Notes under the pieces: generated by a model
Database searches by the model: none
Seen by the model: only the letters and a program-made list of their open reading frames with translations
Told to the model about the DNA's origin: nothing
Translations under genes and position numbers: made by a program
Source of the DNA: an uncultured Clostridia bacterium
GTDB lineage: Bacteria > Bacillota > Clostridia > Christensenellales > CAG-138
Reading direction: 5' to 3'
Assembly: GCA_937915925.1 (NCBI GenBank)
Contig: CALGGM010000029.1
Span: forward strand, 1 to 5,576
DNA: 5,576 nucleotides
Part shown: positions 1-4,038 of the stretch, in pieces
Layout: every line of letters begins with the position of its first letter
How positions within the stretch are numbered: position 1 is the stretch's first letter

Positions 1-144
1 CCGTATGCGATCTTCCTGAAAGCGAAGTGCTTCGGCCCGGCGTTCGGCGCGAGCCTTGCGCAGTGGTGGTTCATCCCCGGCGCGGTCCTGTGCCTCGCGC
101 TCGGCTTTGTCGTTTCGTTCTTCATGTCGAAGAAGGAAGCTTAA
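1..144 (+). CDS. C-terminal end of an integral membrane protein (partial)
   Basis: An open frame runs from the first base to a TAA at 142-144 and gives 47 residues, with the rest of the gene outside the window. The visible part has a Gly/Ala/Phe-rich stretch, then a hydrophobic segment at about residues 22-42 (from WWFIPGAVL to VSFFM). It ends in the short charged tail SKKEA. This is how many multi-pass transporters end, with a last membrane helix and a short Lys-rich cytoplasmic tail. The frame is judged real because a strong terminator follows 11 bases after the stop. No family-specific motif is visible, so the transporter class and substrate cannot be named. It converges on the DUF11-like gene downstream. 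Confidence 0.7.
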   Translation, partial: PYAIFLKAKCFGPAFGASLAQWWFIPGAVLCLALGFVVSFFMSKKEA

Positions 145-155
145 AAACGAAAAAG

Positions 156-198
156 AACTGCGGACAGTCCGAATGTGGGCTGCCCGCAGTTGTTTTTT
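156..198. terminator. Bidirectional rho-independent terminator between convergent genes
   Basis: A 15-bp stem has arms 156-170 and 177-191, starts with AACTGCGG and closes with CCGCAGTT. The loop GAATGT is at 171-176, and there is one mismatch plus one G-U wobble on either strand. On the plus strand a T-rich tail follows (190-198, TTGTTTTTT), which would stop the membrane-protein transcript. On the minus strand the A-rich stretch at 145-154 becomes a U-rich tail, which would stop the DUF11-like transcript, whose stop codon is at 202-204. Confidence 0.88.
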
Positions 199-201
199 GG
201 G

Positions 202-1053
202 TTATACCGTTCCGGTCAGGACGACGGTGAGGACGCCGGGAACGACGGTGATCGCGCCGGACGCGTCAACGGAAAACGCTGCGGCGGGGACGGTCAGCGA
301 GGTCTGCGTGCTGCCTGCGGACGGCAGGGTGAGGCGGCTGTTCTCAAACGTGAAGTCCGTGACGGGCGTGCCGTTTACGGTGACGGCGGGATCGGAAAGC
401 GGGACGGGGAAGTCGTCAACGAGCTGCAGAGCGGTCGCCTGCTCGTTGCCGCGGTTCTCGATCGTGAAGGTCACGGTCATCGTTTCACCCTCCGAGATCG
501 GATCGGGCGTCATCTCCTTGGTGATCGACACGTCGGCGTAGGACGCGACAGGCACGCTTGCGGAGACGGTCAGCGGGTCGGTCTGCCCGATCGACGCGGT
601 GTTCGTGATTTCGCTGCCGGGCGTGAGCGGCGCAAAGCCGTTGACGGTCGCCTTATACAGCAGCAGCGCTGCGGCGGAGGCGGGGATGGAGGGGATCGTG
701 AAGCGCACGCCGTCCTCCGAGACGGTCGGCGTCAGCTCCTCCGAGAACACGCCGTCGATGAACAGGGCGGCGGGACCGGCGTAGGTCAGCGGCACGACCG
801 GCGCGGCTGTGCCCTCCGGCGTGAACGCGCCGAGGTTGTCCAAAATCGGAAGGTTCGTGATCGCCGCTTCGCTTTCGTTCTGCAGTGAGATGATATATGT
901 CAGATCGGTGCCGGCACGGTAAGCGGCGTCCAGCGTGCGCTTCTGCGCGGTGAGCGGCGCATTCAGCTCGGTCGTGGCGAGGTTCGACAGGACCGATTCC
1001 GTGGTCGTACCGTAGGTATATGTGAGATTTGCCTGATTGGTAATGATAGCCAT
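202..1053 (-). CDS. DUF11-like repeat protein without a signal peptide
   Basis: The product has 283 residues and starts MAIITNQANLTYTYG. Two similar beta-rich units follow one another. Unit 1 is at about residues 35-155, with GTDLTYIISLQNESEAAITN then LPILDNL. Unit 2 is at about 172-280, with GETMTVTFTIENRGNEQATA then LQLVDDF. The layout of a beta strand, an Asn-rich turn, a strand and a D(N/D) turn matches the DUF11 (B_ant_repeat) beta-sandwich family, which occurs in bacterial surface proteins. It is rich in Thr, Ala, Val and Pro and has no Cys. There is no signal peptide, membrane segment, LPXTG motif or lipobox, so how it could reach the surface is unclear. The start is supported by an AAAGGAG site 7 bases upstream. 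It appears monocistronic, with its own probable promoter and a shared terminator. The fold call is fairly secure; the biological role is unknown. Confidence 0.85.
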   Translation of the reverse strand: MAIITNQANLTYTYGTTTESVLSNLATTELNAPLTAQKRTLDAAYRAGTDLTYIISLQNESEAAITNLPILDNLGAFTPEGTAAPVVPLTYAGPAALFIDGVFSEELTPTVSEDGVRFTIPSIPASAAALLLYKATVNGFAPLTPGSEITNTASIGQTDPLTVSASVPVASYADVSITKEMTPDPISEGETMTVTFTIENRGNEQATALQLVDDFPVPLSDPAVTVNGTPVTDFTFENSRLTLPSAGSTQTSLTVPAAAFSVDASGAITVVPGVLTVVLTGTV

Positions 1054-1060
1054 TGTGTTT

Positions 1061-1067
1061 CTCCTTT
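1061..1067 (-). promoter_or_regulatory. Ribosome binding site of the DUF11-like gene
   Basis: The minus strand reads AAAGGAG, followed by 7 bases (AAACACA) and ATG. This fixes the start at 1053 and rules out a longer N-terminus that could carry a signal peptide. Confidence 0.85.
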
Positions 1068-1089
1068 CCGGACAGCGATTGCCGTCCGC

Positions 1090-1118
1090 AGTATACTATG
1101 CAAAAAGAAGAAAAACGG
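1090..1118 (-). promoter_or_regulatory. Possible promoter of the DUF11-like gene
   Basis: The minus strand has TATACT (1090-1095), a 5/6 match to the -10 consensus. It is preceded by a T-rich spacer of 17 bases and a weak -35 (CCGTTT, 1113-1118). Transcription would begin near 1083, leaving a leader of about 30 bases that contains the ribosome binding site. The -10 is good but the -35 is poor, so the call is tentative. Confidence 0.35.
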
Positions 1119-1203
1119 CTACAAAGGGGGATGTTACATAAGGGGGCAGAGGACTTTGCCGGGTGGACGTCATCCGCATGCCGGAACGATGAAATATGGG
1201 AAA

Positions 1204-1296
1204 GGAGATCCTTCGTTATCACGCAGGATGACACATGTTTTGTTCGCGGCTTACCCCCTTCTGTCATTCTGAGTCGCGAAGCGACGAAGAATCTCC
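1204..1296. repeat. Imperfect inverted-repeat pair of a TGTCATTCTGAG-type intergenic element
   Basis: The right arm (1262-1296) begins TGTCATTCTGAG and ends CGAAGAATCTCC, with a small internal hairpin GTCGC-GAA-GCGAC at 1273-1285. The left arm (1204-1233) is the same element in the opposite orientation: GGAGATCCTTCGT at one end and CAGGATGACA at the other, matching the right arm at 21 of 23 end positions. The left copy lacks the internal hairpin and is 5 bases shorter. Together they could form a long hairpin with a 28-base loop. This motif is familiar to me as a common dispersed intergenic repeat in bacterial genomes. No transposase is nearby. Confidence 0.75.
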
Positions 1297-1309
1297 GCTA
1301 TCTTATCTC

Positions 1310-1333
1310 GTAGGGGCGGATCGCATCCGCCCG
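1310..1333. repeat. 24-bp GTAGGGGCGGAT-type palindromic repeat, copy 1
   Basis: The element is GTAGGGGCGGAT, then CGC, then ATCCGCCCG. It forms an 8-bp perfect stem (GGGCGGAT with ATCCGCCC) and a 3-base loop. It matches the copy at 1884-1907 everywhere except the three loop bases. It lies immediately beyond the terminator of the small membrane protein gene, as read on the minus strand. Confidence 0.8.
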
Positions 1334-1334
1334 C

Positions 1335-1361
1335 AAAAAACGGACGTCCGACGGACGTCCG
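1335..1361 (-). terminator. Rho-independent terminator of the small membrane protein gene
   Basis: On the minus strand CGGACGTCC, loop GTC and GGACGTCCG form a perfect 9-bp stem (1361 down to 1341). Six U residues follow (1340-1335). It begins 25 bases after the stop codon of the gene at 1386-1787. The stem is unusual in that each half contains the self-complementary CGGACGTCCG. Confidence 0.85.
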
Positions 1362-1385
1362 CATGGTTTTGGGACAGGTACGCGC

Positions 1386-1787
1386 TCAGTGTAGCATCGC
1401 GCCGCGCATGAGAAGCCCTGCCCAGAACGACCAGAACAGGACGCACAGCAGGAAGAGCAGCGCCGTCGCGCCGAACTGAATGCCGAGCACGGCGAACACG
1501 AGCCCTGCGGGGCGCTGCCGCTTTTTGCTGTCGATGACCAGACCGACGATGCCGAGCACGACCGCCGCAAGCCCGCAAAGCAGGATGATCACGACCATGA
1601 CGATCGAGACCGGAATCGGCGTGATGTAGGGGGATTCGCTGTGCGCAGCGGTCATCACGAACAGCCACATGACCGTGACCGTGGTGACAAACGAGAGCAC
1701 CGTGCCGACCAAACCGAACACGAACGACAGGATCTGAAACGGCGAAACATGCTTTGCCTGTTCGGGCATGTTGGGGGTTTGTTCCAT
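1386..1787 (-). CDS. Small three-helix membrane protein, DUF4190-like
   Basis: The product has 133 residues. A short polar N-terminus (MEQTPNMPEQAKHVSP) is followed by three hydrophobic segments at about residues 18-47, 57-86 and 93-126. A basic cytoplasmic-type loop SKKRQR (87-92) lies between the second and third. The arrangement of a first helix beginning ILSFVFGLVG, a second with VVLGIVGLVID, then a basic loop and PAGLVFAVLG resembles small DUF4190-type membrane proteins, which have no firmly assigned function. The start is supported by AAAGGAG 6 bases upstream. The gene stands alone between two repeat-rich intergenic stretches and has its own terminator at 1335-1361. Other frames over this stretch are open only because of the high GC content; this is the only one with a good ribosome binding site and a membrane-protein pattern. 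The family match is from memory and moderate. Confidence 0.82.
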   Translation of the reverse strand: MEQTPNMPEQAKHVSPFQILSFVFGLVGTVLSFVTTVTVMWLFVMTAAHSESPYITPIPVSIVMVVIILLCGLAAVVLGIVGLVIDSKKRQRPAGLVFAVLGIQFGATALLFLLCVLFWSFWAGLLMRGAMLH

Positions 1788-1793
1788 AAAATA

Positions 1794-1800
1794 CTCCTTT
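1794..1800 (-). promoter_or_regulatory. Ribosome binding site of the small membrane protein gene
   Basis: The minus strand reads AAAGGAG with a 6-base spacer (TATTTT) before ATG. It almost abuts the repeat element that starts near 1803, so that element would lie in the mRNA leader. Confidence 0.85.
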
Positions 1801-1802
1801 AC

Positions 1803-1855
1803 ACCTCATCCACCGCAAGCGGTCCCCCTTCTCCTCAAGGAGAAGGCTTTTGGTT
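1803..1855. repeat. Two-hairpin intergenic repeat, CTTCTCCTCAAGG type, copy A
   Basis: The first small hairpin is ACCGC-AA-GCGGT (1812-1823). The second is a perfect 8-bp stem CCTTCTCC/GGAGAAGG with loop TCAA (1827-1846), followed by CTTTTGG. Bases 1828-1855 recur at 2075-2102 with a single difference (27 of 28 identical). On the plus strand it looks like a short terminator, but no plus-strand gene ends here. I recall similar two-hairpin elements scattered in Clostridia genomes. Confidence 0.8.
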
Positions 1856-1880
1856 GCGCCGCGCGCGATCGGGAAAATGA

Positions 1881-1911
1881 ATTGTAGGGGCGGATATTAT
1901 CCGCCCGTCAA
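1881..1911 (-). promoter_or_regulatory. Possible repeat-derived promoter for the small membrane protein gene
   Basis: The minus strand has TTGACG (1906-1911, 5/6 match to -35) and TACAAT (1881-1886, 5/6 match to -10), separated by 19 bases. The spacer is almost exactly the palindromic repeat copy 2. The 19-base spacing is longer than the ideal 17. Transcription would start near 1874 and give a leader of roughly 87 bases running through repeat copy A. No better promoter is visible upstream of the gene at 1386-1787. Confidence 0.38.
1884..1907. repeat. 24-bp GTAGGGGCGGAT-type palindromic repeat, copy 2
   Basis: The element is GTAGGGGCGGAT, then ATT, then ATCCGCCCG, with an 8-bp perfect stem at 1888-1895 and 1899-1906. 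It is identical to the copy at 1310-1333 (21 of 24) except for the loop. Its flanks differ from copy 1, so the repeat unit itself ends close to the palindrome. Confidence 0.8.
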
Positions 1912-1935
1912 AAGACTTGCGGATCGAATGACAAC

Positions 1936-1980
1936 CCTTCCGTCAGCCTTCGGCTCCACCTCCCCTGACAAGGGGAGGTA
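1936..1980. repeat. Two-hairpin intergenic repeat, copy B (divergent)
   Basis: The plan matches copies A and C but the sequence differs. CCGTCAGCCTTCGGCT contains a small hairpin AGCC-TTC-GGCT (1945-1955). A second stem ACCTCCCC/GGGGAGGT follows (1958-1965 and 1972-1979) with a 6-base loop. The larger stem has a different sequence from copy A yet remains paired, which suggests that structure rather than sequence is kept. Confidence 0.65.
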
Positions 1981-1997
1981 GAATGTTAAAATGGTTC

Positions 1998-2022
1998 GTA
2001 GGGGACGTCCGGAGGACGCCCC
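1998..2022. repeat. GTAGGGG-type palindromic repeat, copy 3 (divergent core)
   Basis: The element starts GTAGGGG like copies 1 and 2 and ends in CCCC, but the core has changed to CGTCC-GGA-GGACG. Nine base pairs form (GGGG-CGTCC with GGACG-CCCC), with one bulged A at 2005 and a 3-base loop. The core resembles the ACGTCC in the terminator stem at 1341-1361. Confidence 0.65.
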
Positions 2023-2048
2023 ATCAAGTCAGCGCGGTTCGAATGGCA

Positions 2049-2102
2049 CATCATCGGTCACCTATCGGAGACAGCTTCTCCTCAAGGCGAAGGCTTTTGG
2101 TT
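2049..2102. repeat. Two-hairpin intergenic repeat, copy C
   Basis: Bases 2075-2102 repeat 1828-1855 with one change (A1841 becomes C2088). That change breaks one pair in the stem CTTCTCC/GGCGAAG (loop TCAA, 2082-2085). The upstream part (2049-2074, ACATCATCGGTCACC) is only loosely like copy A. The element ends inside the stop codon of the zinc-ribbon gene (TAA on the minus strand, 2103-2101). No clear U-tract terminator for that gene is visible, so this hairpin may protect or end the transcript. Confidence 0.72.
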
Positions 2103-2517
2103 AATCCTTTGTTTCCTTCTTTTTCATTTCATACAGCTTCTGCAGATACAGCACCGCGTCGGAAAGCAGCCAGACGATGACGCCGTAGACGATGCCGGTG
2201 AGAAGCTTTAAGAAGAATTCCGAGAAGATCACACCGCCCGCATAGCCTTCCACGATCAGCGTGACCGTGTATACGATCGCGGTCAGCAGATAGAACAGCA
2301 TGACGGCGACGGCAACGACCTTCGCGATCAGGCAGAACGAGCCCTGCTCGCGCGCCCATTTCTGAAACGCGTCCTTGACGGGCGGGGTCTTCGGCGCTTC
2401 CTTTTCCTTCTTGGAAGGTTCGAACATCAGCTCGGGCTCGGGGTCGAGACGCGCGCCGCACACGTCGCAGACGACGGCGCTGTCGGGCACCTGGCTTCCG
2501 CACTTCGGACAGAACAT
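2101..2517 (-). CDS. Zinc-ribbon protein with two membrane segments
   Basis: The product has 138 residues. The N-terminus is a zinc ribbon with paired CxxC knuckles: C3-P-K-C6-G and C17-D-V-C20-G, the classic short zinc-ribbon form. A charged, Pro/Glu/Lys-rich linker (about 25-50) follows, then two hydrophobic segments at about 62-90 and 104-125, and a basic tail (KLYEMKKKETKD). The ribbon is expected in the cytoplasm. Such fusions of a ribbon to membrane helices are common in Bacillota and mostly uncharacterised. The start is supported by GGAGGT 7 bases upstream. It starts 24 bases after the stop of the lipoprotein gene and is probably its operon partner, the last gene in the run from mfd. 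Its stop codon overlaps the end of repeat copy C. No enzymatic motif is visible and the function is unknown. Confidence 0.88.
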   Translation of the reverse strand: MFCPKCGSQVPDSAVVCDVCGARLDPEPELMFEPSKKEKEAPKTPPVKDAFQKWAREQGSFCLIAKVVAVAVMLFYLLTAIVYTVTLIVEGYAGGVIFSEFFLKLLTGIVYGVIVWLLSDAVLYLQKLYEMKKKETKD

Positions 2518-2524
2518 ATTGGTT

Positions 2525-2530
2525 ACCTCC
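2525..2530 (-). promoter_or_regulatory. Ribosome binding site of the zinc-ribbon gene
   Basis: The minus strand reads GGAGGT, 7 bases (AACCAAT) before ATG. It lies in the 24-base gap after the lipoprotein stop, consistent with translation from a shared mRNA. Confidence 0.85.
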
Positions 2531-2541
2531 TGTATGGTTTC

Positions 2542-4011
2542 TCAGTACAGATACATTTCGCCGATCATATCGTACGTTTCGCGATGGAACACGGCGATCT
2601 CCTTTGCTTCGGTCAGCCACGCGTCGAACTGCGCTTCCCACACCTCGTCCGTGAGCGCTTCGGTCGCCGCAGCGGTGATCTCGTCCGCGATCGACGCCGG
2701 GTCGACTGCGCCGGCGGGCAGATTCTCGCAGAGCTTCACGATCACGTACGCGCCGTCCACAAGCACCGGCTTGGAGTATTCTCCGACGGAAAGCGTCTTC
2801 ACGACGTCCGCAAGCTCGCCGTTGTACGGATCCGCGCCCGCGACGTACACGTACCGCTCGTCAAGGCCTTTGCCGTCTTCGTCCTTTGCGTTATAGGCTT
2901 CCATGGCGTCCTCAAACAACATGCCGCCCTCAAGCGCCGCGTATGCCGCGTCGACCGTCTCGCGCGTGTCGCCGTAGTACGACGCTTCGAGCGCTTCGTT
3001 TTCCGCCTTCAGCGACGCGTATTCCTCCTTCAGTGCGTTGAGCGCGGATTCGTCGCCGCCGTTCAAGGCAAGCGCGCCGTACTCCGCTTCGATCTCATTG
3101 AGCCGCGCGCCGTTCGCCTCAATCGCCGCATCCGGCTCGCCGTCGGGGTAGACCGAAATGACCTGCACCCGCACGTAGCCCTCGGGGATGTAGAGGATCG
3201 GCGTGTCGTCAATGCCCATGTCGTACGACTGCCGATCGGAGTAGAACTCCAGCGGCGTCGCGTCGTACTTCGTCTTCTGCGATTCCAGCGTCTCCGCGTA
3301 CCATGCGTCGACCTGCGCCGCGTCGACCGTGCCGTCGGCGTATTCGGCTCTCAGCAGCGCGGTGAGCTTGTCGATGCGCAGGGATTCAAGGATCGAGTCG
3401 TGTTCAAGCGCGAGATAGTCGTCAAACGTGAAGCCCTCGTGGAACATCTCCGCAAGCTGCTCGTCGATCGCCGCGATCGCTGCGCTGCGCTGTTCGTCGG
3501 TCAGCTCCGATTCGTCGTCGACGATCACGTCCATATCGCCGTAATAGTACGCAAACTGGCACAGAAGCGCGTTGCGCTCCTCGGCGACCTCGTTGTCTGC
3601 GTCCGCGGAAAGCTCCGCCTCGACGTCGTCGGGCAGGCTAACGCCGAGCTCGTTCGCCTTCCACAGCGGGACGTAATAGCGGATCACTTCGTCCTCCGCC
3701 ATGGTGATGCACTGCTCGACGGTCGCTTCGTCGACCGTGCCGGAGTAAGCAAACATGCCGATGTAGGAATCGAACACGTTCGCGATCTCGTTTGCCTTGA
3801 TCTGTACGTCGCCGATCTCGACTGCGATCGCTTCGCCGTCGAACGTCTGCGCGTCCGTCCCGCTCGGTTCGCCGGATTCGACAGGCGCGGCGACGGCGTC
3901 CGTCGCGGACGCGCCGTCGGAAGCGGGCTTATCGTTGTTCGGCACAAGACAGCCGACAAGGGGGAGGGTCATAAGAAGCGCCGTCAAAAGCGCAAGAATC
4001 CGTTTTGTCAT
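2542..4011 (-). CDS. PrsA/SurA-like lipoprotein with a degenerate parvulin domain
   Basis: The product has 489 residues. A lipoprotein signal (MTKRILALLTALLMTLP) ends in lipobox LVGC, with the lipidated Cys at residue 21, so the mature protein is anchored outside the membrane. A disordered Ser/Ala/Asp stretch runs to about 60. A helical SurA_N-like region follows, about 62-250 (VEIGDVQIKANEIANVF onwards). The parvulin-like part is split: a first strand at 279-288 (YVRVQVISVYP), an inserted, probably coiled-coil helix at about 293-345, then LFEDAMEAYNA (365-375) and the closing SVGEYSKPVLVDGAYVIVKL (408-427). Parvulins usually have an ASHIL-type motif in the first strand; here it is VQVISV, without the His, so isomerase activity is doubtful. 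The protein is very acidic (about 100 Asp/Glu against fewer than 30 Lys/Arg). It follows mfd by 27 bases. The role is probably extracytoplasmic folding help, by inference. Confidence 0.87.
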   Translation of the reverse strand: MTKRILALLTALLMTLPLVGCLVPNNDKPASDGASATDAVAAPVESGEPSGTDAQTFDGEAIAVEIGDVQIKANEIANVFDSYIGMFAYSGTVDEATVEQCITMAEDEVIRYYVPLWKANELGVSLPDDVEAELSADADNEVAEERNALLCQFAYYYGDMDVIVDDESELTDEQRSAAIAAIDEQLAEMFHEGFTFDDYLALEHDSILESLRIDKLTALLRAEYADGTVDAAQVDAWYAETLESQKTKYDATPLEFYSDRQSYDMGIDDTPILYIPEGYVRVQVISVYPDGEPDAAIEANGARLNEIEAEYGALALNGGDESALNALKEEYASLKAENEALEASYYGDTRETVDAAYAALEGGMLFEDAMEAYNAKDEDGKGLDERYVYVAGADPYNGELADVVKTLSVGEYSKPVLVDGAYVIVKLCENLPAGAVDPASIADEITAAATEALTDEVWEAQFDAWLTEAKEIAVFHRETYDMIGEMYLY

Positions 4012-4021
4012 ATGTAAAAAG

Positions 4022-4027
4022 TCCTTT
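4022..4027 (-). promoter_or_regulatory. Ribosome binding site of the lipoprotein gene
   Basis: The minus strand reads AAAGGA followed by a 10-base spacer before ATG at 4011, a slightly long spacing. It sits in the 27-base gap after mfd. The next downstream Met is at residue 14, inside the signal peptide, so 4011 is the sensible start. Confidence 0.7.
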
Positions 4028-4038
4028 CGTTTTATCCA

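Noticed and set aside
1070..1087. A 7-bp hairpin (GGACAGC/GCCGTCC) just upstream of the DUF11-like ribosome binding site, considered as a leader regulator
   Set aside because: It is short, and if the TATACT -10 is right, transcription starts near 1083 and the stem would be only partly transcribed.
653..1267. A 204-codon minus-strand frame overlapping the DUF11-like gene and its upstream region
   Set aside because: It runs through the promoter and the inverted repeat and has Arg/His-rich composition. The DUF11-like frame has the ribosome binding site and a coherent beta-repeat pattern.
1303..1818. A 171-codon minus-strand frame over the small membrane protein gene
   Set aside because: It crosses the terminator and a repeat and has no hydrophobic pattern. 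The competing 133-residue frame has a good ribosome binding site and three clean membrane segments.
1827..1853. Repeat copy A considered as a true plus-strand terminator
   Set aside because: The hairpin plus CTTTTGG looks like one, but no plus-strand gene lies upstream and the same sequence recurs at 2075-2102, so it is better described as a dispersed repeat.
1803..2102. The repeated hairpins considered as a CRISPR array
   Set aside because: The repeats are of two types, short, and irregularly spaced. No spacers of constant length and no cas genes are present.
2584..4017. A 477-codon open frame on the plus strand, antisense to the lipoprotein gene
   Set aside because: The translation is extremely rich in Arg, Val and Asp, with no domain or plausible composition. 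It is a mirror effect of GC-rich codons on the other strand, where a clear lipoprotein with signal peptide is encoded.
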